Shown: positions 49,037-59,277 of the stretch, one piece after another
Layout: the number at the start of each line of letters is the position of its first letter
Position numbering within the stretch: position 1 is the first letter of the stretch
Origin: Euborellia annulipes
Taxonomy: Eukaryota > Arthropoda > Insecta > Dermaptera > Anisolabididae
Direction of reading: 5' to 3'
DNA length: 64,000 nt
NCBI GenBank assembly: GCA_023213315.1
Contig: JAKCPI010016495.1
Coordinates: 22,054 to 86,053 of the forward strand
Made by a program: the position numbers and the translations under genes
Notes under the pieces: model-generated
What the model was told of the DNA's origin: nothing
The model's input: only the letters and a program-made list of their open reading frames with translations
Database searches by the model: none

Positions 49037-49400
49037 AATTATTAAAACAAAAGGAAGGGAGTAGGAGCAGTCAAAAAATTAAATCCTCCGATTTTCAACA
49101 ATTACCGAGACGTTTCGGGAAAACTTTATTCTCCTATCTTTCATGTAGGCCTATATGTCCCGGAGTTGAAAATGATTCTCACTGATTATATCAAATTAAT
49201 AACTCACCCATAAATATAATACATAATGAATGTATTGTGCCAATATGACAACTCCGGGACATATACAATTTGAAACACTAATGATGGGAGAATAAAGTTT
49301 TCCCGAAACGTCTCGGTAATTGTTGGAAGCTTTAATTTTTTGGCTGCTCCTACTCCCTTCATTTTGTACAAATAAACAGCCATGTACTTCATTGGTTATC
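49037..49400. repeat. Foldback with hammerhead-like core and shared end sequence
   Basis: Arms: AAGGGAGTAGGAGCAGTC and its near-complement GGCTGCTCCTACTCCCTT; AATTACCGAGACGTTTCGGG and CCCGAAACGTCTCGGTAATT; CATATAGGCC-side TGTCCCGGAGTTG and CAACTCCGGGACA around the loop. The right flank (AAACAGCCATGTACTTCATT) matches sequence beyond the 33 kb foldback. Confidence 0.7.
49278..49326 (+). ncRNA. Hammerhead-ribozyme-like motif
   Basis: CTAATGA (one change from CTGATGA), a T, stem II GGGA/TCCC, then GAAACGTC, a fully conserved cleavage side. CAATT before the core could pair with AATTG after it. Confidence 0.4.
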
Positions 49401-49863
49401 TAAATAAATTATTAATACTTTTAATACATTTATTCTATACCAGATGATGGGCTGACTCACCCATAAATAATCTAATTTTGGATTACATAATGAATGTGCC
49501 TTAGATCTGCTTATACATTAGGGAGGGCCGAAAAAAACTCAATTTTTTATTTCGATATTGTAATAACGCGGAAAAGTTGCGAATTTTATAGTAAAAAAAA
49601 AAAGAAAAAAATTATCAATATCGATTGACATCTTCCGGTCCCGTAAAGGGGCTAAAGTTTGACAAAATGAAAAAAACTTAATTTTTACGATAATTTTTTT
49701 CATTTTTGAATGAGATGTTTTCTTAATGTAATAGTTTGTAAAATCTTCAGATGATGACAATAATATAGGTAATATAGTTTAGGCCTGCGTTGTCACCACT
49801 TAGCAAGTCCGTCAGTCATATATCTCTTTATGGAATATATTTAGAGTTAGAGAAGAAAAGATA

Positions 49864-50012
49864 AATTTAACAAGACTGTGAGTGTTTTTTATTGATGAGG
49901 CCAAACATAGGGCATAGGCGTGCCCCGGAAAGGCGGAGATCCTGGGTTCGATTCCCGGGGGCCATGGGATGTTTGGCCTCATCAATAAAAAACACTCACA
50001 GTCTTGTTAAAT
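49864..50012. mobile_element. tRNA-headed SINE (family 3) arranged as a foldback
   Basis: ATTTAACAAGACTGTGAGTG and the following TTGATGAGGCCAAACAT at the left are mirrored at the right, ending ACTCACAGTCTTGTTAAAT. Between the arms lies a reduced tRNA-like segment (GGCGGAGATCCTGGGTTCGA). At 38918 only the right arm follows the head. Confidence 0.7.
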
Positions 50013-51122
50013 ATATCTATGACTAGTTAAGTCCGAATCGAGGTATTTTGAATACTATTATCTTATTCAAATATATAGTATTTAGCAAGAAAAGATAGAC
50101 CCAAGAGATGGGAAAATCCTTTAGGGGCTTCAAAAAACCCCGAAACTAGAAATTTATTATTTAGAATCTTTTATTGCTTAAAATTACCTCCAATAATACA
50201 TAATTAATAGAACGAATAGGGATTGATTAAATTGTTTCATCTGTCAAAGTTCCTCAGCATAAATCTGTTCATATTTCTTTTTCATTTCATATTTATTTGT
50301 CAATCGTATTTTTCAATTCGATTATATAAAATTAAGTCTTTTCAGCTTTATTATAATATAGATATTTAACAAATATATGAGTAGTTTAGTGTTTAGTCAA
50401 ATCCGAATTGAAATATTCATGAATATCAATATCTTAGGGGTTCAAATTAATAGGTCTCGAAAATTATTTAAATTAAATTATATTCAAGTTGTCCAAATTA
50501 TCATATTATTAATTCTTAAACTTGACTGCGACTTTTTAGAGAGTTTTTTTTTTGCCAAAAACAGACTTTTCACCGACTATTTGACTTTTAAAGGACTTTT
50601 TTCCGAAAATAAGAGACTTTTTTTCCGCTCTCTGCTTATATTAATAAAAATAAAAAAAAAATAAAAAATAAACGAGCTTTTTCAACTTTAGTTTTCTTGA
50701 AAAATAAATACAGAGATAAACTGAAGATTTAGTGCGATTTAAGGCTTTCATCCAAATATTGACGCTCTTTAGCCATAAAACAAGGTCAAAAATAGCATTG
50801 ACTTTTTTCAAACCTGACCCATTGTTTTTAAGATTGCTTTTTGTTCTTAATACAAAGTAAATGCAATAATATCATTTCTTTTAAGTAATTTTGTACCAAC
50901 CCATTTTACATACACATACACGCACACATTTATATCCAGTATACCCCCTACTATATACGGGGCCTCAGCTTTTTTTTACGGAAAAAGCACATCAAAAAAG
51001 GTTGGGAACCGTTGCTGTAGACTATTAAATAAATCACTGGTTGCAAAAATCTATAAAAGAACTTTTATATTAAATATAAAATAAATAAAATGTCAAGATG
51101 CTATAATTTAAATTCCTTACTT
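50013..51122. other. Non-coding AT-rich stretch
   Basis: A hAT-end scrap, GGTTGGGAACCGTTG, is at 51000-51014. The frame at 50377-50664 is A+T-rich with no domain. Confidence 0.5.
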
Positions 51123-51180
51123 TATAAATACGTTTCGACTGCTTATTCTGCAGTCGTTTTCAAGTACTGTGCACTTGCTC
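51123..51180 (-). ncRNA. Hammerhead-like relic (single arm)
   Basis: The minus strand reads CTTGAAAAC in place of CTGANGA, then a perfect 6-bp stem II GACTGC/GCAGTC with a 7-base loop, then GAAACGTATTTATAAAG. Stem II and the cleavage side are conserved; the first core box is not. Confidence 0.35.
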
Positions 51181-52079
51181 TGACTCAAGTGAACTAACCT
51201 CTAAGAGTGTGTTACGTGCATTTTATATACAACGACGCACTAAGATACATTTTTCGTCCCAAAAAGCCCCTCAGAGCATCTAATTTTAAATAAAAATTCT
51301 TTCAATCTGAGGTAATCAATTTGATTTTAAAGAAAGAGAGAAACTCTTTCGAAACCTTTCAATGAGCCACTTGACTAATGCAAATTTTAAAAAGAAATCT
51401 TGGCTTTTAATCTTGATTGATCTTTTTTTATGCAAAGTCCAAATTACATACTGTATAAGATCAAAAGAAACATTTATAGGGCTTTTTTCTTCTCTAAAAG
51501 ATGAAAAGAAAATAAATACATGTACTTAATAGAGATAGAAGACTACATAAAATTTGATTTTTTAGAATTAAAAAAAAAAACCAATTAAATAAAAAATTGT
51601 AATATAGAAAGTATGTGAAAGATATTAGAGTGTGGGATTTTATTAATGCAGACATGGTGTCATCTAGGATATCCTGAAAGGAGGTGGGGGGGGGGGTGGA
51701 TGTCGTCACAGGTGAACGGAAATGTCACTATCCGGAAATCAATTTCAATGGATAAAACTCTAAAATTAGATTTATACTGTAGTGGGGAAGCTCGCCTGGG
51801 GCGGGCCAGTAAAGAAATTCTTCAAATACGTTTATTACTTTCTGAGATTAGCTCTATCATACAAATATTCTTTATATTCGTATAATAATAATGATATATG
51901 TATAAGTAATAATAGATTAAGCGATGGCGTAAGTTCAATTTTTGTTGCTAACCCAATATGTTACCTTATATAGAAAAAATTTATTATGCATAATATTTAT
52001 CTTTACTAAAATAAAAAATATTTTATGCGCTAAAAAATAATGGTCTTTTTTCTAAAAACACTTTAATAATGATATATAA
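51181..52079. other. Non-coding AT-rich stretch
   Basis: No supported feature. A G-run at 51688-51697 lies in otherwise unassigned sequence. Confidence 0.5.
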
Positions 52080-52086
52080 CAGTAGA

Positions 52087-52163
52087 ACCTCGCTTAGCAA
52101 GTACCTTTTATAAAGAGTAATTCGCATAACGAGTAAAACAAATTGTAAAAGAATGACTTACTT
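52087..52163 (+). repeat. 77-bp target duplication, left copy (right copy 53291-53367)
   Basis: The 77 bases from ACCTCGCTTAGCAAGTACC to GAATGACTTACTT are identical to 53291-53367 and directly flank the LINE fragment. The sequence belongs to the Tigger-like element. Confidence 0.9.
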
Positions 52164-53290
52164 GTGAAGTGTCAAAATTTCCACCTCAGACCAAGAAGAG
52201 GGGGCAGTCTCATTGTGGAAGATTTTGTTGAAAAACACCTCCAAATACCAAATCCAGTTTTCCGGTAGAGCTTTCAGAAATTCGTTTGCCATTGAATCAG
52301 ATCCCGGAGCTTTATTATATTTTGCCTTTTTTAGCGAGTTAACTACTTCGAGAGTAGTAATAGGGGCGTCCAAAAGAGGGTGGCCAGCATCATAGAACGT
52401 AATTGCTTCGTAGGATCTTGAAGGGTATTGACTCAGGAACCAGGTCTGCCAGGTGAGGAGGTCAACATATGAATGTCTTGTCTTTGAGCGAAATCTATTT
52501 ATGCCATCCCAAAATGTGCGACTATCTTGGGCCTTTTCAATCTTATTTATGATTTCTTTATGATAGAGGATTTTTTTTGATTTAATAAGCGTCCAGTAAT
52601 CTCTTTTAGATTTTACGAATGCCTCTCTTCTTGTTGCATCAAAGTTATTAAATCTAAAGGCAGAGAAACTCTCCCTGACGGAGGGTCAGGCTTAGCCTCA
52701 AAACAGTCGCTATCGAACCAAGGTTTGTTGGGCATCACTTTTTTGGGATTTGGGCTAGAACCGTTGTACTCCACAAGAAGGTTCATGTCCCTGCTAGTGT
52801 TGGTCACCGCGTCCATAAAATTACTGTTCCAAGCATTAATAGAAAGGTGGGGTTCGCGTACACAGCAGTCTGGGGAAAGGTTCATTCTTCTTCTGTATTC
52901 ATCTTTCCGCTCTGGTTTCCAAATCAGCTTCATGTTTTTATTTTTAAACTGAGTTTTCTTGAAAGGTTTAGGTGATCTCAGGGATAAATCTACAGTAATC
53001 GGCAGATGATCTGAGGTTGTGACAGATGGGTCCACTCTTAAGTTATAGATCGAGGATAATTTTTCACCATTGCACCATACAAGATCTAGGACTGAGGCCC
53101 CTTGAGTACTAATATGAGTAATATGTCCTGTGGGATCGGCAATTGATCTGCCGTTAATCACCATCAATCCAATGCTTTCCATAAATTCAACCAAGGATCT
53201 ACCCTTTCTATCAATCTTCTGGTCCTGGGTGCACCTCCTCGAGCTCAGGGAGGAGCCTCGAAAGCATTCCGGCTGTCCCTGATTAAGATC
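52164..53290 (-). pseudogene. LINE fragment: endonuclease end and start of reverse transcriptase, truncated at both ends
   Basis: Read on the minus strand. From the right edge the frame starts DLNQGQPECF, so the first two residues (DLN) are the end of the endonuclease GDxN motif. It then gives VEFMESIGLMVINGR, VLDLVW and SDHLPITVDL (the SDH active-site motif). The frame shifts near 52665-52672, after FEAKPDP, and continues as FRFNNFDATRREAF, RDYWTLIKSKK and FWDGINRF. It ends in the start of the RT domain: NKAPGSDSMANEFLK (RT motif 1) and SSWSEVEIL. The remaining RT, including its catalytic Asp pair, is missing. This is a non-LTR element of the apurinic-endonuclease type; the clade is undetermined. 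It cannot encode a working protein. Confidence 0.85.
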
Positions 53291-53527
53291 ACCTCGCTTA
53301 GCAAGTACCTTTTATAAAGAGTAATTCGCATAACGAGTAAAACAAATTGTAAAAGAATGACTTACTTAACGAGCGACGTTTCGCGTAACGAGTGGTGAAG
53401 AGAGGGGAAGTCCCGGATTGTGAGTGTTACATCAGTCTGTCTCATGGGGGAGAATGTTATTGTTTTGCATAACGAGTGTTTCGCTTTAAGAGGAAACGAA
53501 TTATGCTCGTTCAGAGAGGTTCCACTG

Positions 53528-54190
53528 TACTATCATTTAAAGGTGTGATGTGTTAATGAAATAATAGAAGAAAAATATGAATATTTTATTTTTCAGAGTA
53601 AAAAAAAAATTAATAAGTATAAATTTAGTAGATGAGGAGTGAATATTAATACGCACCCCTCTCAAAAAAAAAAAAAAATTTAAATCTTAAAATTTCATTT
53701 TAGTAAATGAAAATTTATCTCAATATATTCAATACATTTTCATGATCACTGATCCAATGACAGTATTGTAGTTTCAATTTTAACAATGGCTCTCTTTAAT
53801 GCCATTAATTAGTTAGGCCTTTAGGGCACGCAAGAGAGGGAAAGAGATTTATCAGTTCGATTCAATGAATCGAAACCGTTTTATGGGTGCCAATGGAAAA
53901 GTTCAAGAGTCACATTACTAATAATTCACAATTAAAAAAAAAGTAAAAAGTGATTTTATTTTTTCGTTTTTTATATTCGATTGAAATTTATTAAATTATA
54001 ATTTCAAATTTGGGCGGTGTGATTGTGTTTATTTCTTATATGTAATTTAAATACGTATTTGAATTGGTATTTTGTTTTTTTGTTTGCCGTTAAGATATGA
54101 GCGCAAGCAGCATAAAAGTAAATTTTGCGAGTGTTATTTAATTGCGTTTCGTATAAGAGTCAATTCTTAATTTGTTTATACCACTCAGAG
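53528..54190. other. Non-coding AT-rich stretch
   Basis: Nothing recognised. Confidence 0.5.
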
Positions 54191-54368
54191 CATATATATC
54201 AGCACTATCATAAAACTTCTTTACGCCATTGAGTTAGGCATCCTAAACGACACACGCTCACGAATGCCTAATGTTTTCCTCACACAGGCGGGGCACGGAA
54301 GTGTGAGTGTGACGTTTTGGATGCCTAACTCAAAGGCGTTAAGAGGTTTTAGGAGTGCTGATATATGG
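54191..54368. repeat. Short foldback, about 180 bp
   Basis: CATATATATCAGCACT and AGTGCTGATATATGG are inverted, as are TTTACGCCATTGAGTTAGGC and its complement, and AACGACACACGCTCAC with GTGAGTGTGACGTT. No target duplication was found. Confidence 0.65.
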
Positions 54369-54504
54369 GCCGTTTATTTTGAAAGTAGTGTAAGTCCATT
54401 TTTTTCAAAAAATGAGATATCACATAATTTATGATTAAATTAATGTAAATTTTCTATGTATAACTAGCTAGTGGTAAATTTCTTAAAAAATTTCCATGTT
54501 TTGT

Positions 54505-54555
54505 ACGGCCGAAATTCGGTTTCAGCTAAAAATCTTGTTTCGGTCAGACCCTAAT
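54505..54555. repeat. Fragment of the 41174-type hAT element
   Basis: ACGGCCGAAATTCGGTTTC through TTTCGGTCAGACCCTA keeps one end of the family. Confidence 0.5.
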
Positions 54556-54999
54556 TAATTATAGCCTATATAAAAAAAAAATAATTACCAAGTTTTTCCA
54601 AGTATAACATAAATAGTCGCTTAAAAAATTTAAGACCTGAATTGGGGATTATCTTAGAGATAATCCCAACCTAGGAATGAAACTGATCAAATAAATCATA
54701 TTTGCCTGATTTTTCTCTTTTTCCTTTTCTTTTCTTTTTCTTTGATTTCTATATTAGATTACATTTATACATTTACCATTTACAAAAGCCTTCTACATAA
54801 TTTCTTTCTTCGTCTTTTGAAATCTCATGGATCATGATTACAATTTTTTTTTTTACATTTTATTATTTATTCTTATATTTAACATTACCAGGTGAGGTGT
54901 AGCAATTAACGATATTTTAGATACACTTTTGATAATTTTGCTTAAATTATTTTCATATCAATATTAAGAATATTCATCTGAAAGTGAAAAAAGTTGAGC

Positions 55000-55250
55000 C
55001 CTCGGGGCTTGGTGTAGGGGTTAGCGTGCTAACCTCGTATACCAAAAGTCCCGGGTCGGACCCCAGGCAGTCCGATGATTTTATTTAAGCCATTTAGATA
55101 CCAAATGGCTTAGCCTGGACCTTAAATATGTATATTAATCAATAACGGATTTACTAAAAGTTTTATATGGCCTAAGTTGCCGAAAAGACTGTGTGAATGT
55201 GAGTGTGAGTGTGAAAAAAGTGTGAGTGTTTTTTTATTCTAAAAAAAAAA
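55000..55250 (+). mobile_element. tRNA-derived SINE (family 2), full length
   Basis: Head CTCGGGGCTTGGTGTAGGGG (A box TTGGTGTAGGGGTTAGCG), B box GGGTCGGACCCC, body GATGATTTTATTTAAGCCAT, tail GTTGCCGAAAAGACTGTGTG with GTGAGTGTG and an A run. GTTGA flanks both sides. Confidence 0.8.
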
Positions 55251-55737
55251 GTTGACCAATTCTTTTATTGTCTGTGGAATTAAATTGGTATCGTAAAGTT
55301 AGAACAAAAAAATTTCAATTTGAATAAATTTTTTTATTCCCTTTAAACAATATACGTATTTGTTAAGTGTGCAAATGTTCTTATGAAAATTTTCACAATC
55401 TTATTATTATATATTTTTTTTTAAATTTAAACTCGTCTCTTCTCTATCCATTGGATTATTGAATTTATTTTTTTATTAAAAAAAAAAGAGAATTCTTTGT
55501 CTAGATTTCCATCCGTCGTGTAATTAGCTTCGTTGCGTATAAATCACGCCCGGAACATGAAGGTAACATTGCAATTAAGGTGGATATGACCTTGCATCCA
55601 GCCGTTTGTTTATTCAATTTCAAATCAAAAACTATTCGTATGAGATGAAAAAAGATTTTTTTTTTTCATCATTACGATTTGTTTGCAATAATTTATTAGA
55701 ATGTCAAAAAATAATTTAGAGTTCTTTTTATTCTTTT

Positions 55738-55777
55738 TAAAAAACCTGGTGTGATTGGAGCATAGCACACAACTTTT
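55738..55777 (-). mobile_element. Terminal-hairpin half of the hairpin-ended repeat
   Basis: AAACCTGGTGTGATTGGAGC and CATAGCACACAACTTTT match one strand of the family hairpin. A SINE follows immediately, so the rest was cut off or displaced. Confidence 0.55.
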
Positions 55778-55778
55778 C

Positions 55779-56043
55779 AACACTCACACTTTTTTCCCAT
55801 TCACATTTTTCATTCATTTTTCCCATTTTCACACACACATACACACTGTCTTTTCGGCAACTCAGGCCTTATATGGCCTTTTTTACGATATCCGTTATTG
55901 ATTAATATACATATTTGGGGTCCAGGCTAAGCCATTTGGTATCCAAATGGCTTAAATAAAATCATCGGACCTGCCTGGGGTCCGAACCCGCGACGTTTAG
56001 TATACGAGGTTAGCACGCTAACTCCTAACCAAGCCCCGAGGGC
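55779..56043 (-). mobile_element. tRNA-derived SINE (family 2), minus, full length
   Basis: Reversed tail (CAACACTCACAC, CACACACATACACACTG), CTTTTCGGCAACTCAGGCC, AAGCCATTTGGTATCC, B box CCGAACCCGCGAC, A box GCTAACTCCTAACCAAGC. It appears to sit inside a copy of the hairpin-ended repeat. Confidence 0.75.
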
Positions 56044-56053
56044 AGCAAAATAG

Positions 56054-56296
56054 TTAAATAAAAGTCAATTGATTCAAAATTTCCATAGGCTCTCTGTGTA
56101 TTTTAAATGTTTTAAATTTTAAAACTTCTTGAAATAAACTATGTTTTTTAATGTGTAAAAAGTTCCCTTTTGAATCGAAATTAACATGCAAATCCCCATA
56201 GGGATTTAACATTAGGCTGGCTCTATGGAAGGACGAGCCAGAAAATGAATTTGAAAAAAAAAACTGAATTACATCAGCAAAGTGTAATTCAAACAA
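56054..56296 (-). pseudogene. ORF-like module, disrupted third copy
   Basis: Contains MFELHFADVI and MLNPYGDLHVNFDSKG like the other two copies, but a large deletion removes the FPILMKFCI segment and the ending differs. Confidence 0.25.
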
Positions 56297-56457
56297 TTTT
56301 CACGAAAATTTTACTGATATACTTTTTAAAGAGCATGTAAAAAAATCTGGTGTGACTGATCGCACCAGATTTATTGTGTCGAGATATATTTAGTTTCCAC
56401 CGATATATTAAAATTCAAGATGTAAAATCTATAAGCATGGGAAAATATTTATATTCT

Positions 56458-56471
56458 GTTACCATGGCAAC
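56458..56471. promoter_or_regulatory. RFX X-box-like palindrome inside the repeat
   Basis: GTTACCATGGCAAC, a perfect two-half-site match on either strand. Confidence 0.45.
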
Positions 56472-57079
56472 CATTACTCCTATCTTTCCTATGAAGTTCA
56501 AGAGTAAAGTGTGCTACAAGGGCAAAATGAGAATATATATATTTAAACAGCATGTAAAAAATAATATAATTGATTTTTGAATTTTAATAAAAATCGTTGA
56601 AGCGAATTTTGTGAAAATCGAAAAAAAAACTGAAAAAGTGCATCAGTAAAGTACTAGTACTATTTGGTCGATTTTGTTCAAAAGCTTCGAGTCGCGTGCC
56701 AGGGGGGGTGACTAACTTAAATATAAAATTTCAACTTCCTAGCTCTTTTCGTTCTTGAGATATTTTGTTCACAGACAGACAGATACACAGTACATCAATA
56801 ATGTACTAGTACTTTTGTGCGATTTTGTTCAAAAGTTTATTTTGAGTGTCCGGGAAGGTATCTAACTTAAATATATAATTTAAATCCAGTAGCTCAATTC
56901 CTTCATGCTTAAAATCGTCACACAAGACACACAGACAGACCAATTTGCGTGACCCACTTTTTGGACTAGGGGACCTCAAAACATGTTTATCCATCAAAAT
57001 CCCAACAACGAATTTTTGACATGATCGAAATACTTTCTCTCTATATATATTTCATATATAAGGTAAGAGAAAGTAAAAT

Positions 57080-57746
57080 AAAAAATCTGGTGTGACTGGC
57101 GCACAGCACACAACTTTCTCTTACCTTCGGTAATCGAAAGTTGTGTACTGTGCTTGTCTCACCAGATTTTTTGTGTCGACATGTATTTAGTTTCCGACAG
57201 TACGGTACATTCGATTTTCAAGATGTAAAATTTATAAGTAGCCTATGGGAAAATATTTATATTTTGCTACCATGGCAACCTTTTCTCCTATCTTTCCTAT
57301 GGAGTACAAGAGTAAAATGGTCTTCAGAAGATTTCAATCACAAAATAAGAATATACATTTTAAAGAGAATCTAAAAAATAATTGATTTTTGAATTTAAAA
57401 AAAAAATCGTTGGAGCGAATTTTGAGAAAATCGAAAAAAAAAAACTGAAAAAGTGCATCAGTAAAGTACTAGTACTCTTTGGTCGATTTTGTTCAAAAGC
57501 TTCGTGTCACGTCCCATGGGGGCGCCTAACTTAAATATAATATTTCAACCGCCTAGCTCTCTTTTCGCTCTTGAGATATTTTGTTCACAGACAGACAGAC
57601 AGACTATGTCGCGAAAACAACTTTTTTAGATTCAGGAGACCTCAAAACGTGTATATCCATCAAAATCTCGACATCAATTTTTGACATGAATCCAATACTT
57701 TCTCTCTCTATATATATTAACATATATATAGAGGTAAGAGAAAGTA
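57080..57746 (-). mobile_element. Hairpin-ended repeat family, copy 7
   Basis: Begins four bases after copy 6 with AAAAAATCTGGTGTGACTGG and a complete hairpin closing at TCTCACCAGATTTTTT (about 57175). The interior mirrors copy 4. It ends GAGGTAAGAGAAAGTA at 57746. Confidence 0.8.
57266..57279. promoter_or_regulatory. RFX X-box-like motif, one mismatch
   Basis: GCTACCATGGCAAC differs from the palindrome of copy 6 at the second base. Confidence 0.35.
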
Positions 57747-58503
57747 ATATAAACAAACGTACTATTTGTCCATAGGGCATTTGAGGCCATTAGAGAAGTC
57801 TTGGTGAACTATCATGTCAAAATGAATCCTTTTCATCTTCATATATTAGATTTAAATTAAAATTTATATCTCCAAAACTAACTCTTTAACTGTAATACAA
57901 TACTTCTAATTACTCCGGAAGGTAGAAATAAAAAAAATGGCAAAAAAGGAAATCAAATAGGAAAAAGTAAGGGATTGAAAGGAATTGGAAAAAGAGTGAT
58001 AGAATGAATCCGAAGGAAGGATATTTCAACTCCAAGTTGCAAGTTCGATTCCTTCTCTATACCTTGCAAATCTTATCTCTTTGCACAAACTTTAATGTCC
58101 GTCCGTCCGTCGTCTTCCTCAAGAGGCAACTTAATATTTTATTAATATTCCTCATCCCTTCTCTTTCTATCTCTCTTAGTCTCTTATCGATTTCGAAAAT
58201 GAGGTCATATTAAGCGTATAGCAATTAAACGGTAAGATTCACGCCTTGCTAGCGACGTTATCAACTTAATATATGGGATTTATTTTACAGCGTGTTCGTT
58301 TATACTGAGGAACTTGTGGATTTTTTTTAAATTTTTTTAACTAAAATTCATTAGGTTTAACATTTTATCAAATTATTTTTAAAAAGTAGATATATACTGA
58401 AATATAATTTTAAAAAAAGTTATTTAAAATATTCGTGTTTTGGTGAGCAGAAAAATCTATTAGGTCAGCCAAAATGGCTTATTGTTTAGCAACTTTTCTA
58501 AAT
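57747..58503. other. Non-coding AT-rich stretch
   Basis: The frame at 58004-58213 has no domain. Nothing recognised. Confidence 0.5.
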
Positions 58504-58752
58504 GCGCCTCCCTCCTATACCAAACGTCGCGGGTTCGGACCCAGGCAGTCCGATGATTTTATTTAAGCCATTTGGATACCAGATGGCTTAAATAGAAATG
58601 CCTGAACCCCAAATAGATATATTAATTACAACGGTTATCGTCTAAAGTCTTAAATGGCCTTAGTTGCCGAAAAGACTGTGTGAATGTGTGTGTGAGTGTG
58701 AGTGTGAATGAGAAAAAAGTGTGAGTGTTTAAAAATTAAAAAAAAAAAAAAA
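58504..58752 (+). mobile_element. tRNA-derived SINE (family 2), 5'-truncated
   Basis: Starts in the head (GCGCCTCCCTCCTATACCAA), keeps B box GGGTTCGGACCC, the whole body and tail, and ends in a long A run. AACTTTTCTAAAT is found at both borders (58491-58503, 58753-58765), a 13-bp target duplication. Confidence 0.85.
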
Positions 58753-58765
58753 AACTTTTCTAAAT

Positions 58766-59274
58766 CAACAGTTACGCTCAACGAAAACAAACCTAAGAAC
58801 TTTTATTAAAATTATTTCTTCGGAAATAAAATTTTCTTGTGACAATTTTTTTTCTTTTTTCATTTTTACCTTTATAATTATTAACACAACATTCTCTATT
58901 GAATGTAAAATGTTTAATTTCAAGGAAAGTCCTTAAATATGCATGACGTGTTAAGTATAATATATGTAGATTGAGTCTGAGTTAATTTGATTCCCAACCG
59001 GGACCTACAATTAAATTAAAGAGAAAATTGAAATGGAAGATTAAAAAAAATGGAATATTTTTATTTGGTAAGTAATAAAATGATTTCGACTTGAAAGATC
59101 CATTTTCATTTTCCGTCCACCTAAATCTTTAATTGGGATGTTTTTTTTTTTTTTTTTTATTAATCTTTAAGATTTTACTTATTTTGGTTGCTTTAATGAA
59201 TGAAAGTAAAAGTAAAAAATGGTAAGTCATTTTTGGCTAAAATTTCGCAATTAATTCTTTGATACTTTTTTCAT
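58766..59274. other. Non-coding AT-rich stretch
   Basis: Nothing recognised. Confidence 0.5.
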
Positions 59275-59277
59275 TTA

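Larger units (their letters stand above)
52080..53527. mobile_element. Tigger-like MITE split by a LINE fragment
   Basis: Ends CAGTAGAACCTCGCTTAGC and GAGAGGTTCCACTG are inverted. The interior repeats CGCATAACGAGT and TAACGAGCG motifs. TA follows the right end; the left flank is AA. Removing the LINE fragment and one 77-bp copy leaves about 244 bp. Confidence 0.75.
56054..57075 (-). mobile_element. Hairpin-ended repeat family, copy 6 (tandem with copy 7)
   Basis: The left part (56054-56337) is the ORF-like module in minus sense. A shortened terminal hairpin (AATCTGGTGTGACTGATCGC to GCACCAGATTT at 56345-56372) follows, then the standard interior, ending AGGTAAGAGAAAGTA at 57075. The interior has a partial internal repetition (GTACTAGTACTTTTGTGCG near 56803). 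Confidence 0.75.

Noticed and set aside
52725..52952. Plus-strand 75-codon frame within the LINE fragment
   Set aside because: Antisense shadow of the endonuclease/linker coding sequence.
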